A stretch of DNA of 64,000 bases from Poriferisodalis sp965208895 (GTDB lineage Bacteria > Actinomycetota > Acidimicrobiia > Acidimicrobiales > Poriferisodalaceae), in assembly GCF_965208895.1 (NCBI RefSeq), contig NZ_OZ242363.1:1116001-1180000 (forward strand), in the 5' to 3' direction. The position numbers and the translations under genes are program-made. Below, piece by piece: positions 54,301-62,327 of this stretch. Within the stretch, counting starts at the first letter, position 1. The number at the start of each line of letters is the position of its first letter. Under the pieces are notes generated by a model. The model did not search any database. It was not told the DNA's origin and saw only the letters and a program-made list of their open reading frames with translations.

Positions 54301-54436
54301 TATTCTGGAGCAACTCGTAGATGAAATGCGTACGGTCTCCATACCGATTAGCAAGCAATAGTGGTCCTATTCTGCCGATGTCCGTGCCATATCGTCGTTG
54401 GTTCTCTTGACGTATTGCGTCGTAGTCGCAAGTCAT
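51302..54436 (-). CDS. GHKL (Hsp90/sacsin-like) ATPase with C-terminal DUF3883 nuclease-like domain
   Basis: A 1044-residue protein. The N-terminus is a GHKL ATPase: the N-box THFIYELLQNTEDAL has E41 and N45, DEDDVRGVCGIDEG stands in the DxGxG position, and IGRFGIGFKSVF (101-112) is the G2 loop. The middle (about 300-880) has no domain I recognise. The C-terminus is DUF3883/NOV_C-like with a PD-(D/E)XK pattern: GFDLYRGS then HWCEVKAMTG near 962 and SRTQFELAQDSGDAYWLYVV. ATG 54436 has GGAG upstream. Its GC content and codon use are visibly lower than those of all neighbours and an IS lies next to it, so recent transfer is likely. A defence role is plausible but inferred. Confidence 0.8.
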   Translation of the reverse strand: MTCDYDAIRQENQRRYGTDIGRIGPLLLANRYGDRTHFIYELLQNTEDALGRRTNWDGSRGVSFDLDSRGLRVSHFGVPFDEDDVRGVCGIDEGTKNLTEIGRFGIGFKSVFAFTDRPEIHSGTEAFAIESFVLPAAVDPVQRGKDETVIIIPFLESDNAGKNEIADALSGLGTASLLFLQEIEEIRWSVDGVPTGLYLRDAVPKASDVRRVNIIGQKSGEAEIDDSWLVFSRPVRTEGGVLGGNVEVAWWTEQSDEGRSTIRPVKRSPLVVFFPTVVTTYLGFLIQGPYRTTPSRDNVPESDEWNRMCIEETGVLIVDSLKWLRDKELLDVTALACLPIQSHRFEETMFDPLLETTKCALMNEELLPAVGGGYASGQHSRLARTEELRELVLPTQLAELDGHSGELHWLDRTISQNRTPQLYEFLNRELGIREFTPITLLQRLTTTFLEAQSDDWIASLYQFLGTQRALRGRVRSTPIVRLADGSHVPPWVDDEPQAFLPGPVETGFSTVRTAVCQTEEAREFLESIGLAEPDPVDDVIQNVLPKYSDERVEYSETEYSADVNSLLDAAKADSISHLEKLFEALRHTPWVRAIDGTGSFGLWAKPAELYLATDRLRKLFRGIAEVQFVDNDVACLRGEEVRNLLERAGASRNLRTVEVDCDLSANELTEIRRNNGLEPISWGRPADKSIWGLDALLDMLVTLEPAERCQRSSDLWDALIDLHERRGARAFDATYIWGWHSQDKRASFHSVFVRMLNKQSWVADSSGELRPPGAVIFEGTDWRPNSFLQQRISFKPPALLLLAREVGIEPEVLDLLREFGVTSEAELRARLGINQDAEEMEQTQETDSDQQRLRERRAMSSDGEMSNGGGSEDGTDTYGIQAERPPPETVPPRQFYSYVSVVPDNEGDVDPDGLGHAGRMDLERLAIEFILDNEPDWQRTEVNNPGFDLYRGSTIDAATHWCEVKAMTGSLDDRPVVISRTQFELAQDSGDAYWLYVVERAGGDDPHLVRIHDPVGKAQKFTFDRGWRSVADGGPERSFDPGVS

Positions 54437-54655
54437 CGGTGGCACACTCCGTTCGCTGTTGCGCAGATCCTCGCCACACCTCGAGCTGCTGCGGCTACGA
54501 GGCAACAGACCTATAACTGGTCCCTTACTGGATTCTGCGGGCCGACGGTGAGGCGCGCAGAGTAGCCGCTGCCAACGAGGCCAGCTTGAGGGAGGGTACG
54601 ACTGCCGGCTTGAGTCATTCGCCCGGTCGCCCCGTGGCCTCTAGCCTGCGGCGTC

Positions 54656-56281
54656 ATGGACTCGACGATGATGGACGTGCCGCTCACCCTCGACCCGCTG
54701 TTCGAACGCGCTGAGTCGCTGTTTGCCGACAAGGAGATCGTCACGGCGACCGCTACCGGAATCGAACGCACCAACTACGGCCGCTGGGCGGAACGGACCC
54801 GGCTGCTGGGCGGAGCGCTCGACGACCTGGGCGTCTCCCCCGATGGGCGCGTAGCGACGTTTGCCTGGAACACCGACCGCCACCTCGAGCTGTACTTCGC
54901 AGCGCCGTGCTCGGGGCGGGTGCTGCACACGCTCAACATCCGGCTGTTCGCCGAGCAGGTCACCTACATCGCGAACCATGCCGAGGACGAGGTGATCTTC
55001 GTCGACCGGTCGCTGCTGGGGGCGCTGTGGCCGCTGGTCGACGAGATGACCACGGTGCGTCACGTGGTGGTCATGGACGACTCAGGCGACGGCGCTGGGT
55101 CGGACATTCCCGACGACCCGCGGATCATCGACTACGAGGAACTGCTGGCTGCGGCATCGCCTGCCGGATTCCGGGTGGCCGACGAACGCCAAGCAGCATC
55201 GATGTGCTACACGAGCGGCACCACCGGCGAGCCCAAGGGCGTCGTCTACAGCCACCGTTCGACCTACCTCCACACGCTCGCCGCGATGCTGGTCGACTCA
55301 GCCGGCGTGTGCGAGAGCGATGTGGTCATGCCGGTCGTGCCGATGTTCCACGCGAACTCCTGGGGGCTCAGCCACGCGGCCGTCGCAGCAGGGGCGAAGC
55401 TCGTCAACCCCGGCCCGAACCTGGCACCCAAGCCGTTGGCCGAGCTGATCGAGACCGAGCGGGTCACCCTCGCCGCTGGCGTGCCGACGATCTGGATGGG
55501 CGTGCTCGGCGAGCTCGAAGGGCGCGACACCTCGAGCCTGCGCGCCATCCCGTGCGGCGGCTCGGCGGTGCCCAAGGCGCTGTCGGAGGGGTACCGCGAG
55601 ACAGTCGGGCTGCCCATCCTGCAGGCGTGGGGCATGACCGAGACGAGCCCGCTGTGCTCGATCGCACACGTCCGCTCGGGCCAGCAAGACCTCGACGACG
55701 ACGCGAAAGCCGACCTGCGCACGACGGTGGGAACGATCCTGCCGACCGTGGAGTTCCGCATCTGCGAACCCGACACCACCAACGAGCTGCCGCACGACGG
55801 CGAGACCTCCGGCGAGCTGCAGGTGCGAGGCCCGTACGTGACCGGTTCGTACTACAACCGGCCCGACGCGGCCGATTCCTTCACCGACGACGGCTGGCTG
55901 CGCACCGGCGACGTGGCCACGTGCGACCCGAATGGCTACATCCGGCTTGTCGACCGCACCAAGGACCTCATCAAGTCCGGGGGCGAGTGGATCAGCTCCG
56001 CCGAGATCGAGAACGAGATCATGAGCCATCCCAAGGTGGCCGAGGCCGCGGTGGTAGCGGTGGCCTCCGAGCGCTGGATGGAACGCCCGATGGCGTGCGT
56101 GGTGCCTGTCGAGAGCGAGACGATCAGCCATGACGAGCTGATCGAATACCTCACCCCGCGGATGGCGAGGTGGTGGCTGCCCAGCGCAACCCGGATCATC
56201 GACGAGGTTCCCAAGACCTCGACGGGGAAGTTCTCCAAGAAGACCCTGCGCGACCGCTTCGCCGATCTCGTCGTGGAGTGA
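54656..56281 (+). CDS. AMP-dependent acyl-CoA ligase
   Basis: A 541-residue adenylate-forming enzyme of the long-chain fatty-acyl-CoA ligase type. The P-loop motif is MCYTSGTTGEPKGVVYSHRS, the A5 block is LQAWGMTETSPLCSI, the A7 block is DGWLRTGDVATCDPNGYIRL, and the A10 lysine is in EVPKTSTGKFSKKTLRD. It activates a carboxylic acid through an acyl-AMP to acyl-CoA. The next gene starts seven bases after its stop, so they are probably one operon. The exact acid is unknown; medium or long chains are usual for this subgroup. Confidence 0.9.
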   Translation: MDSTMMDVPLTLDPLFERAESLFADKEIVTATATGIERTNYGRWAERTRLLGGALDDLGVSPDGRVATFAWNTDRHLELYFAAPCSGRVLHTLNIRLFAEQVTYIANHAEDEVIFVDRSLLGALWPLVDEMTTVRHVVVMDDSGDGAGSDIPDDPRIIDYEELLAAASPAGFRVADERQAASMCYTSGTTGEPKGVVYSHRSTYLHTLAAMLVDSAGVCESDVVMPVVPMFHANSWGLSHAAVAAGAKLVNPGPNLAPKPLAELIETERVTLAAGVPTIWMGVLGELEGRDTSSLRAIPCGGSAVPKALSEGYRETVGLPILQAWGMTETSPLCSIAHVRSGQQDLDDDAKADLRTTVGTILPTVEFRICEPDTTNELPHDGETSGELQVRGPYVTGSYYNRPDAADSFTDDGWLRTGDVATCDPNGYIRLVDRTKDLIKSGGEWISSAEIENEIMSHPKVAEAAVVAVASERWMERPMACVVPVESETISHDELIEYLTPRMARWWLPSATRIIDEVPKTSTGKFSKKTLRDRFADLVVE

Positions 56282-56288
56282 GCCGGGC

Positions 56289-57056
56289 GTGAGCGGCACC
56301 CCACACACGTCCGAGTCTGATGCGAGCGGTGCACACCGCTCCGAGTCTGATGCGAGCGGTGCACACCGCTCCGAGCCTGATGCGAGCGGCGCACACCGCT
56401 CCGAGCCGCGCCTGCTGGTTTGGCTGGCACTGCGGCTCAAGGGTCTGGGCGAGATCGATGATGTCGCGGCGATCCACGGACTCGAGCCCGACGACACCGA
56501 GTGGCTGCTGGCTGAATTGGATGCGGCAGGCCACTGCATGTTCCGCGAGGTCGGCGGGGTGCCGAAGTTCATCCTGACGCCCACTGGCCGGGACGACGGC
56601 GAGGCCGCATTGGCCGCCGAGCTCGACGAGGCGAACGCCCGCGATGCCGTGACGGCGGCCTACCGGGAGTTCCTGGCACTGAACCCCAAGATGCTGCAGC
56701 TGTGCACCGACTGGCAGGTCTGGCCCGCCGATCATCCGGCTGCGGCTGATGCCGGACCCGGCGACGGCGGGCGGCTCAACGACCACAGCGACCCCGACTA
56801 CGACGCAGCGATCATCGAGCGGCTCGAAGTGCTGCACAGCGAACTGTCGGGAGTGCTCGAAGCGCTTTGCAGCGTGATGGCTCGCTACGACAACTATGCG
56901 CCACGCTTCGCCGAAGCCCTGAGCCGACTGCAGGCCGGTGATCTCGACTACCTCACCAAGCCGATGATCCCGAGCTACCACACGGTGTGGTTCGAGCTGC
57001 ACGAAGACTTGCTGGCAACGCTGGGCATCAATCGGGCCGACGAGGGCAGCGTCTGA
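56289..57056 (+). CDS. Unrecognised actinobacterial protein with N-terminal decapeptide repeats
   Basis: A 255-residue protein with a GTG start seven bases after the ligase stop. Residues 8-37 are three copies of a ten-residue unit (SESDASGAHR-type), hydrophilic and probably disordered. The following PRLLVWLALRLKGLGEIDDV then TEWLLAELDAAGHCMFREVG looks like a small winged helix. The rest is helical (AVTAAYREFLALNPKMLQLC, SGVLEALCSVMARYDNYAPR). Proteins of this style occur beside acyl-CoA genes in actinobacteria, but I know no established function. A regulatory role is only a guess from the possible winged helix. Confidence 0.7.
   Translation: MSGTPHTSESDASGAHRSESDASGAHRSEPDASGAHRSEPRLLVWLALRLKGLGEIDDVAAIHGLEPDDTEWLLAELDAAGHCMFREVGGVPKFILTPTGRDDGEAALAAELDEANARDAVTAAYREFLALNPKMLQLCTDWQVWPADHPAAADAGPGDGGRLNDHSDPDYDAAIIERLEVLHSELSGVLEALCSVMARYDNYAPRFAEALSRLQAGDLDYLTKPMIPSYHTVWFELHEDLLATLGINRADEGSV
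56311..56405 (+). repeat. 30-base in-frame tandem repeat, three full copies plus five bases
   Basis: Units at 56311-56340, 56341-56370 and 56371-56400. The first two are identical; the third differs at two positions. A partial fourth unit starts at 56401. The repeat encodes the decapeptides at the N-terminus of the gene at 56289. Confidence 0.95.
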
Positions 57057-57128
57057 CCTCATCGCTTCCAAGCGCCCGCAGCAAAATCAAGACCCTTGTC
57101 GCGGCGACTCAGCAGTAGTCTCGACCCC

Positions 57129-58013
57129 ATGAGCGCTCGATTCGGACGGGTTGTTCCGGCGATGATCACGCCGTTCGCGGCAGACGGCTCGCTGGATGTG
57201 GACGCAAGCGTGGCATTGGCGCGCTGGCTCGTAGCCGAGGGCGCCGAAGGTCTTGTCATCACCGGCACCACCGGTGAGGCACCCACCATCACCGACGAGG
57301 AAGACTGGGAGCTCTGGCGCGCCGTCGCCGAGGCCGTCACGGTCCCGGTGGTGGCCGGCACCACCACCAACGACACAGCACATTCGGTGAGCCAGACTCG
57401 CAAGGCCGCCGAGCTGGGTGTCGACGGCATCCTGGCGGTGACCCCGTACTACAACCGCCCCTCCCAAGCTGGCATCGCGGGGCACTTCGCCGCTGTGGCC
57501 GAGTCCACCGACCTGCCGATCGTCATGTACGACATCCCGGTCCGCACGGGGCGCAAGATCGACACGCGGACGCTGCTGGAGCTGGCGCAGATTCCGAACA
57601 TCGTGGCGGTGAAGGACGCGGCGGGGAACCCAGGCGAAACCGCCAAGGTCATCGCCGAGGCTCCGGCGGGCTTCGAGGTGTACAGCGGCGACGACAGCTT
57701 CACGTTGCCGCTGCTGGCCGTTGGCGCGGTGGGCGTGATCAGTGTCGCAGCACACTGGTCGATCCCCGAGCACGTCGCCATGTTCGATGCCTGGGAGGCT
57801 GGCGACGCCACCAAAGCGCGCGAGATCAACGCTGCCCTGCTCGAGAGCTACGACTTCGAGACCGGTGATGCGGCGCCCAATCCGGTGCCGACCAAGGCCA
57901 TGCTGCGCACACTGGGCCTGCCGGTTGGCGAGCCCCGCCTGCCGATGGGCCCGACGCCCGACGGCTTGGAAGATCGCGCCCGCGAGGTCTACGCCCGACT
58001 GAAGCAGACTTGA
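57129..58013 (+). CDS. dapA: 4-hydroxy-tetrahydrodipicolinate synthase
   Basis: A 294-residue TIM barrel aldolase. The substrate motif is GTTGEAPT (T47-T48 region), Y107/Y108 and Y134 in VMYDIPVRTG are the catalytic tyrosines, and K162 in IVAVKDAAGN forms the Schiff base with pyruvate. It condenses pyruvate with aspartate semialdehyde in lysine/meso-DAP synthesis. ATG 57129 gives the normal N-terminus. Its stop overlaps the TTG start of the RNase J gene, the usual actinobacterial dapA-rnj pairing. Confidence 0.95.
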   Translation: MSARFGRVVPAMITPFAADGSLDVDASVALARWLVAEGAEGLVITGTTGEAPTITDEEDWELWRAVAEAVTVPVVAGTTTNDTAHSVSQTRKAAELGVDGILAVTPYYNRPSQAGIAGHFAAVAESTDLPIVMYDIPVRTGRKIDTRTLLELAQIPNIVAVKDAAGNPGETAKVIAEAPAGFEVYSGDDSFTLPLLAVGAVGVISVAAHWSIPEHVAMFDAWEAGDATKAREINAALLESYDFETGDAAPNPVPTKAMLRTLGLPVGEPRLPMGPTPDGLEDRAREVYARLKQT

Positions 58014-59746
58014 GTCGGCGCACGCGGCGCCCTGCGGCGTCCAGCACTTCGACGCGGTCGGGCGCTCCGGCGGACGGCGCATCGAGACAGCCCGTCACCG
58101 TCACCTTCCTCGGCGGGCTCGGCGACGTCGGGCGTAACTGCACCGTCGTCGAGTCCGGCGGCAAGCTGCTGGTCATCGATTTCGGGGTCATGTTCCCCGA
58201 CCCGGCGATCATGCCCGGTGTTCAGCAAGTGCTGCCCGACATGGGCTGGCTCAACTCGCGTGCCCGCGATGTCGTCGGGCTGGTCGTCACGCACGGCCAC
58301 GAGGACCACCTCGGCGGCGTGCCCCACTTCCTGCGCAACATCGAGGTTCCGCTGTACGGCTCGGCGCTGTCCATGGCATTGGCCGAGCACAAGGTGACCG
58401 AGGCCCGCCTGACCGACCGCACGTCGTTTCATGTCATCGGCGACGGCGAGCGGCGAAAGATCGGCCCGTTCGACGTCGAAGCGCTGCCCATCACCCACTC
58501 AGTACCCCAGAGCCTGTGCATCGTGCTGCACACGCCAGCCGGCGCACTCGTGCACACGGGGGACTTCAAGATCGACGAGTCGCCGGTCGACGGCCGTCTC
58601 ACCGACCTCGATCGGTTGCGAGCGCTGGGCACCGAAGGCATCGCCCTGCTGATGGCCGATTCGACCAATGCCGACCGTCCTGGACGCAGCGCGTCGGAGA
58701 CCGAGATCGGCGCCACCCTCCGGCGGCTGTTCACGCAGCGCCCCGACCGCCGACTCATCGTGAGCTGCTTCGCCAGCCACCTGCACCGAGTCCAGCAGAT
58801 TTGTGACGCCGTGATCGAGCAGGGCCGTGCCGTCGTGCCCGTCGGCCGCTCGATGGTGAACAACGTGCGCATCGCTCGCCAGCTCGGGGTGCTGGACGTT
58901 CCCGAGCGTTCCCTGTTCGGCGTCGAGCAGCTCGACCGCTTCGACCCGTCGGAAGTCTGCATCGTGTGCACCGGCAGCCAGGGCGAGCCCAATGCTGCGC
59001 TGTCACTGATCGCTCACGGCAATCACCCCGAGATCGGTGTCGGCCCCGACGACACGGTCGTGCTGTCGAGCCACCCGATCCCAGGCAACGAGCGCTCGGT
59101 CTTTCGCATGGTGTCCGGATTGGCTCGCCGAGGTGCCGAAGTGATTCACGACGGGCACGAGCTCGTGCACACGTCCGGCCATGCGCAGCGAGACGAGCTG
59201 CGTGAGCTGCACAAGGCGTGCCGCCCGCGCTGGTTCGTGCCGATCGAGGGCGAATTCCACATGCTGGCTCGCCACGCGCAGCTCGCCCGCGAGCTTGGGA
59301 TGAAGGCCAAGCGGGTGCTGACTCTGACCGACGGAGCGCAGATCACGCTCAAGGGTCCCGAGCTGCAGGTCCGTGCCGGGGTGCCGGCGCCCTATCACTA
59401 CGTAGACGGGACGCTCGACGACCCCGACGCCGAAGTCATCGCCGAGCGCTTGGCCCTCACAGCAGGCTTCGTGCACGTCACCGTCGTGCTCGACGGGCGG
59501 GGCCGTCTCGCGGCACCACCCGATATCGCCTCGCGAGGCTGGCTCGACGTGACGAAGCACGCTGACGTGGTCGAAGCCCTGTCCGACGAGATCGCACAGC
59601 GGGTCGAGCGAACCGTCAAGCCAGCGCGGAAGCGTCCCGACCCTGACGAAGTCGAGCGGATCGTCCGCCGCGCCACAGGCAGCTTCGTCGGCACCCGGAC
59701 CCGACGCCGCCCCGCAATCTCAGCCACAGTGCTCTCACTCGCCTGA
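58010..59746 (+). CDS. rnj: Ribonuclease J
   Basis: A 578-residue metallo-beta-lactamase/beta-CASP nuclease. The metal motif is H95-x-H97-x-D99-H100 in VVTHGHEDHLGG, then HTGDFKIDESPVDG, the beta-CASP part with LLMADSTNADRPGRSASETE and VCTGSQGEPNAALSLIAHGN, and the late His in HTSGHAQRDELRELHK. It is the dual 5' exo/endonuclease of RNA decay and rRNA maturation. The start is a TTG that overlaps the dapA stop (TTGA); no better start lies nearby before the first strand TVTFLGGLGDVG. The first 27 residues are basic and disordered. Confidence 0.95.
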   Translation: MSRRTRRPAASSTSTRSGAPADGASRQPVTVTFLGGLGDVGRNCTVVESGGKLLVIDFGVMFPDPAIMPGVQQVLPDMGWLNSRARDVVGLVVTHGHEDHLGGVPHFLRNIEVPLYGSALSMALAEHKVTEARLTDRTSFHVIGDGERRKIGPFDVEALPITHSVPQSLCIVLHTPAGALVHTGDFKIDESPVDGRLTDLDRLRALGTEGIALLMADSTNADRPGRSASETEIGATLRRLFTQRPDRRLIVSCFASHLHRVQQICDAVIEQGRAVVPVGRSMVNNVRIARQLGVLDVPERSLFGVEQLDRFDPSEVCIVCTGSQGEPNAALSLIAHGNHPEIGVGPDDTVVLSSHPIPGNERSVFRMVSGLARRGAEVIHDGHELVHTSGHAQRDELRELHKACRPRWFVPIEGEFHMLARHAQLARELGMKAKRVLTLTDGAQITLKGPELQVRAGVPAPYHYVDGTLDDPDAEVIAERLALTAGFVHVTVVLDGRGRLAAPPDIASRGWLDVTKHADVVEALSDEIAQRVERTVKPARKRPDPDEVERIVRRATGSFVGTRTRRRPAISATVLSLA

Positions 59747-59751
59747 CCAGT

Positions 59752-59940
59752 ATGAACGGACGGCAGGCTGCCATTCATGCCGTAGCCATGCACCGGCTGA
59801 ATCGTGACGATCGGCGGGACTCGATTCGCGACGCACTCGACGACCTTGACGCTGCGAAGGTGGCCGCGCACCTGCCCAAGAGCAACCGGCTGGGCCCAGC
59901 GGCAGCGGACGGCCTCGCTGAGCGCCGAGACAGCGCTTGA
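59752..59940 (+). CDS. Small hypothetical protein, doubtful
   Basis: A 62-residue frame five bases after the RNase J stop, rich in Asp and Arg (HRLNRDDRRDSIRDALDDLD). There is no ribosome site and no family I recognise. It may be an expressed short helical protein or chance. Confidence 0.3.
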   Translation: MNGRQAAIHAVAMHRLNRDDRRDSIRDALDDLDAAKVAAHLPKSNRLGPAAADGLAERRDSA

Positions 59941-60017
59941 CTCGCGCCGACGTACTTGCCCGTCAGTCGAGAAATCGGCTTCAGACATCCGGGCTGCTGT
60001 CACTACTATGGAGGTCG

Positions 60018-60239
60018 ATGGATGCTTCGTCGCTAATAGTCACTCGAGCCGACGTACGGAGCGGGAAACCATGCTTCGTCGGTACGCGCATCACCGTATA
60101 CGACGTCTTGGAATACTTGGCATCCGGCATGTCCAGCCAGGAAATCGTCGACGACTTCCCCGAGCTCACCGAGCAGCACATCCGGGCGACGCTTGAATTC
60201 GCCGCAATGCGCGAGCGCCGCCTCGTCGCGCCTGTGTGA
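60018..60239 (+). CDS. DUF433 family antitoxin
   Basis: A 73-residue protein: IVTRADVRSGKPCFVGTRIT and VYDVLEYLASGMSSQEIVDD followed by FPELTEQHIRATLEFAA are the DUF433/VapB45-like signature with its winged-helix part. ATG 60018 follows a GGAGG; the frame is open further up without family similarity. DUF433 proteins are antitoxins usually paired with DUF5615 PIN-like proteins, and exactly that gene follows with a four-base overlap. Confidence 0.85.
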   Translation: MDASSLIVTRADVRSGKPCFVGTRITVYDVLEYLASGMSSQEIVDDFPELTEQHIRATLEFAAMRERRLVAPV

Positions 60240-60574
60240 GGCTTCTCTTCGATCAGAACCTCTCGCACCGGCTGGTTGCCTTGGTCGACTCAGCGTTCCC
60301 GGGCAGTCGTCATGTCGTCGACTACGGCTTGGACACCGCCACGGATCGAGAGATCTGGGATCACGCGGCCTCTCATGGCTACATGATCGTCTCGAAAGGC
60401 TCAGACTTTCGCCAGTTTGCATTCCTGCACGGTCCGCCGCCGAAGGCGATCTGGGTCCGGGCCGGCAACGCGTCGACTCGCGCCATCCTTGAGTTGTTGC
60501 TTCGGCATCGCGGGCTCATCGAGGAATTCGAGGGCGACGCCGAGGGTGCGCTGCTCGTGCTGCCATTCGACTGA
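60236..60574 (+). CDS. DUF5615 PIN-like toxin
   Basis: A 112-residue Mut7-C/PIN-like protein. MRLLFDQNLSHRLVALVDSA gives the first Asp and the N-S-H motif, DREIWDHAASHGYMIVSKGS then DFRQFAFLHGPPPKAIWVRA give the DxDF-like acidic site and the next strand. The GTG start overlaps the DUF433 stop (GTGA). Such proteins are predicted RNases of type II toxin-antitoxin pairs. The catalytic acidic residues look intact. Confidence 0.85.
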   Translation: MRLLFDQNLSHRLVALVDSAFPGSRHVVDYGLDTATDREIWDHAASHGYMIVSKGSDFRQFAFLHGPPPKAIWVRAGNASTRAILELLLRHRGLIEEFEGDAEGALLVLPFD

Positions 60575-60597
60575 GGGGTAGCGCGGCCCCGGGGTTG

Positions 60598-61200
60598 CTA
60601 GCCCTGATGCAGCAGGCGAGGGTCGAATTCCCCGACGGTGCCGCAGTCAAGGAATGCCGCTGTGCACTCGCGAGTCAGCGAGCGAAGCGCAGACCCCTCA
60701 TCGATTTTGAATGTCCATCGGCCGTCGCCTGCTCCAGTGAGAGCCGATCCACTCCAGATCTCGTTGCCCTGGGCAAGCTCGGTTGCCGGATTGCCGAGTG
60801 CAATTGAGCTCAATGCCTCAAGAGATGCTTCGTCCAGGCGGCCGACCAAACGACCAAGCTGGAAGGTCCAAGCGACGCCTCGAAGGTCCGTTTGGACGAC
60901 GGCGTCGTAAGGCGCCCCGGTCGTGCAACTCGGGACGACGCCGTCGACGCTCGTTGCGAGTTCCGGAGTGCTGTGGACCAGCACGACCTCCGCGAAATCT
61001 TCAGCCGGATCGACACCGACGACGAGGCACAGTCGCCGCGTTCCGGCTGCAGCCTCTCGGACTGGAGGCTCCACAATACGCAAGTCGCCTCTTGCGACCC
61101 GATGCGTAGCGCTATCGCGGCGCGAGCGCGCCACCTGAAATCCTTGGCTTCCGCGATAGGCCTCAGCCGCAGACTTGACGACGGCGGGGATTTCGGTCAT
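60598..61200 (-). CDS. Hypothetical protein, MazF/PemK-like middle region
   Basis: A 200-residue protein. VARGDLRIVEPPVREAAAGT and RRLCLVVGVDPAEDFAEVVL start like a PemK/MazF beta-barrel, followed by APYDAVVQTDLRGVAWTFQL GRLVGRL-type residues where MazF proteins have their conserved DSVV..D..L..RLG strand. The N-terminus SAAEAYRGSQGFQVARSRRD and the C-terminal third are unlike standard MazF. Its ATG overlaps the end of the upstream gene's continuing frame (ATGA), so both belonged to one coupled operon. A toxin role is tentative. Confidence 0.5.
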   Translation of the reverse strand: MTEIPAVVKSAAEAYRGSQGFQVARSRRDSATHRVARGDLRIVEPPVREAAAGTRRLCLVVGVDPAEDFAEVVLVHSTPELATSVDGVVPSCTTGAPYDAVVQTDLRGVAWTFQLGRLVGRLDEASLEALSSIALGNPATELAQGNEIWSGSALTGAGDGRWTFKIDEGSALRSLTRECTAAFLDCGTVGEFDPRLLHQG

Positions 61201-62178
61201 GGCGTGCTGTCCTCCAGTCCATCGGGCTCATCGTTGAGCCGTGCCAGCTCTTCGAGGAGCACCCGCGTAGCTTCGCCGTGAAGCTCTTCCGGCAAATTCT
61301 GCAATGAGCTGGCGTTCGACAATCGCGAGGACCTCGGACTTGCGGTCGGCGATCCATGGCCGCGAACGGCCTGTGCGACGGGCCAGCTCTCCATCGGAGA
61401 TGTCTTGGCTCTTGCCGAGCAGGACGACCCGGTGGATGTCGTCGAGCTGTGCGATGAGCTCGTCGATCAGGGTTGGCATGACGGCACGTTGGAACTCGAT
61501 ATCTGGCGTCGACTGGGAGCGGTAGTTGTCCTCGCCTTCGCGAAGGATCGTTGGCAGCCAGGCTGTCAACGCAACCTCAAGAATCCTGCGAAGCTCGGAG
61601 ATGAGGATGCCCCCGAACTCGTTGAGTAACTCCACGAGAAGGAGGCGCAGGTTCTCGCCGTCGTAGACCTTCGACTCGCGTACGCCGCTCGGGTTGGATG
61701 GAATCCGGGGCACGTACCCAATGAGCGCCACAGCGCGCTGAACCTCTGCCTCCGTGAGGGCGCGAAGTTCGCGGTCGATGCTCCGGACCTGGATAAACCT
61801 GTCCGTGCCGAGCCGACGGGTCTCGATTGCGTCGCCTTGGAGCACCTCGCCGACTCGCATCAAGAGCCGGTCAACCACTGTTATGGACCGTCGGCGCGTC
61901 AATACTCTCCGGACTTGGAACGCAAGCAGGCGCGCCAGCGAGTCCTCGTCCGTGGCAAGGTCGAGGACGTACTCAAGCTGGTTCTCGACGAGCAGGCGCT
62001 GAAGGGTCACCTCTTAGGCAAGGTCGCGTAGCGACTCCTGCGACCACCCCTCGCCGTGGTTGAAGGTCACTGGTGGGTACCTGCGCGCCACCCGGCCACA
62101 GACAGCGAGAAGCAGCTCCCAAAACAGTGGCCCGATTCCGTCGCGGCGGCACTCTCGCCGGAGTTCGTCGAAACTCAC
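61197..62178 (-). pseudogene. Disrupted gene for a protein with C-terminal sigma-4-like HTH
   Basis: Three frame segments read as one protein. The first runs from GTG 62178 (MSFDELRRECRRDG, later FNHGEGWSQESLRDLA) to an in-frame TAA at 62014-62016. The second continues in the same frame (EVTLQRLLVENQLEYVLDLA to SEVLAIVERQLIAE) and alone gives a 260-residue frame from GTG 62010. At the AAA of 61294-61296 (TTT on the coding strand) one base too many shifts frame; removing it yields ELPEELHGEATRVLLEELAR and ends at 61197. Both natural ends overlap neighbours by four bases. An HTH-like DGELARRTGRSRPWIADRKS is near the end. The function is not recognised. Confidence 0.6.
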
Positions 62179-62327
62179 AGTCGGAGGGCCCGTTGCATCT
62201 CGGCGCGAAGCGTTGACTCCGCCGGCTCATCACAGGAGTAGTTGTCGTCACTGAGAGACGAAACGGGAACGACGACGGGAAGGTGCAGTCGGTCCTGTTG
62301 GCACGGTGTCAATGCTGTCACGGACAT
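62175..62327 (-). CDS. Small ORF coupled to the disrupted gene, tentative
   Basis: A 50-residue frame from ATG 62327 ending PAESTLRAEMQRALRL. Its TGA overlaps the GTG of the disrupted gene (GTGA). It lies in another frame of the truncated gene at 62248-62559, so only one of the two can be the main product here. Alternatively it is the displaced end of that gene. Confidence 0.3.
   Translation of the reverse strand: MSVTALTPCQQDRLHLPVVVPVSSLSDDNYSCDEPAESTLRAEMQRALRL

Noticed and set aside
56311..56400. Regular 30-base repeats considered as a CRISPR array
   Set aside because: There are no spacers between units, the repeat is in frame within a gene, and no cas genes are present.
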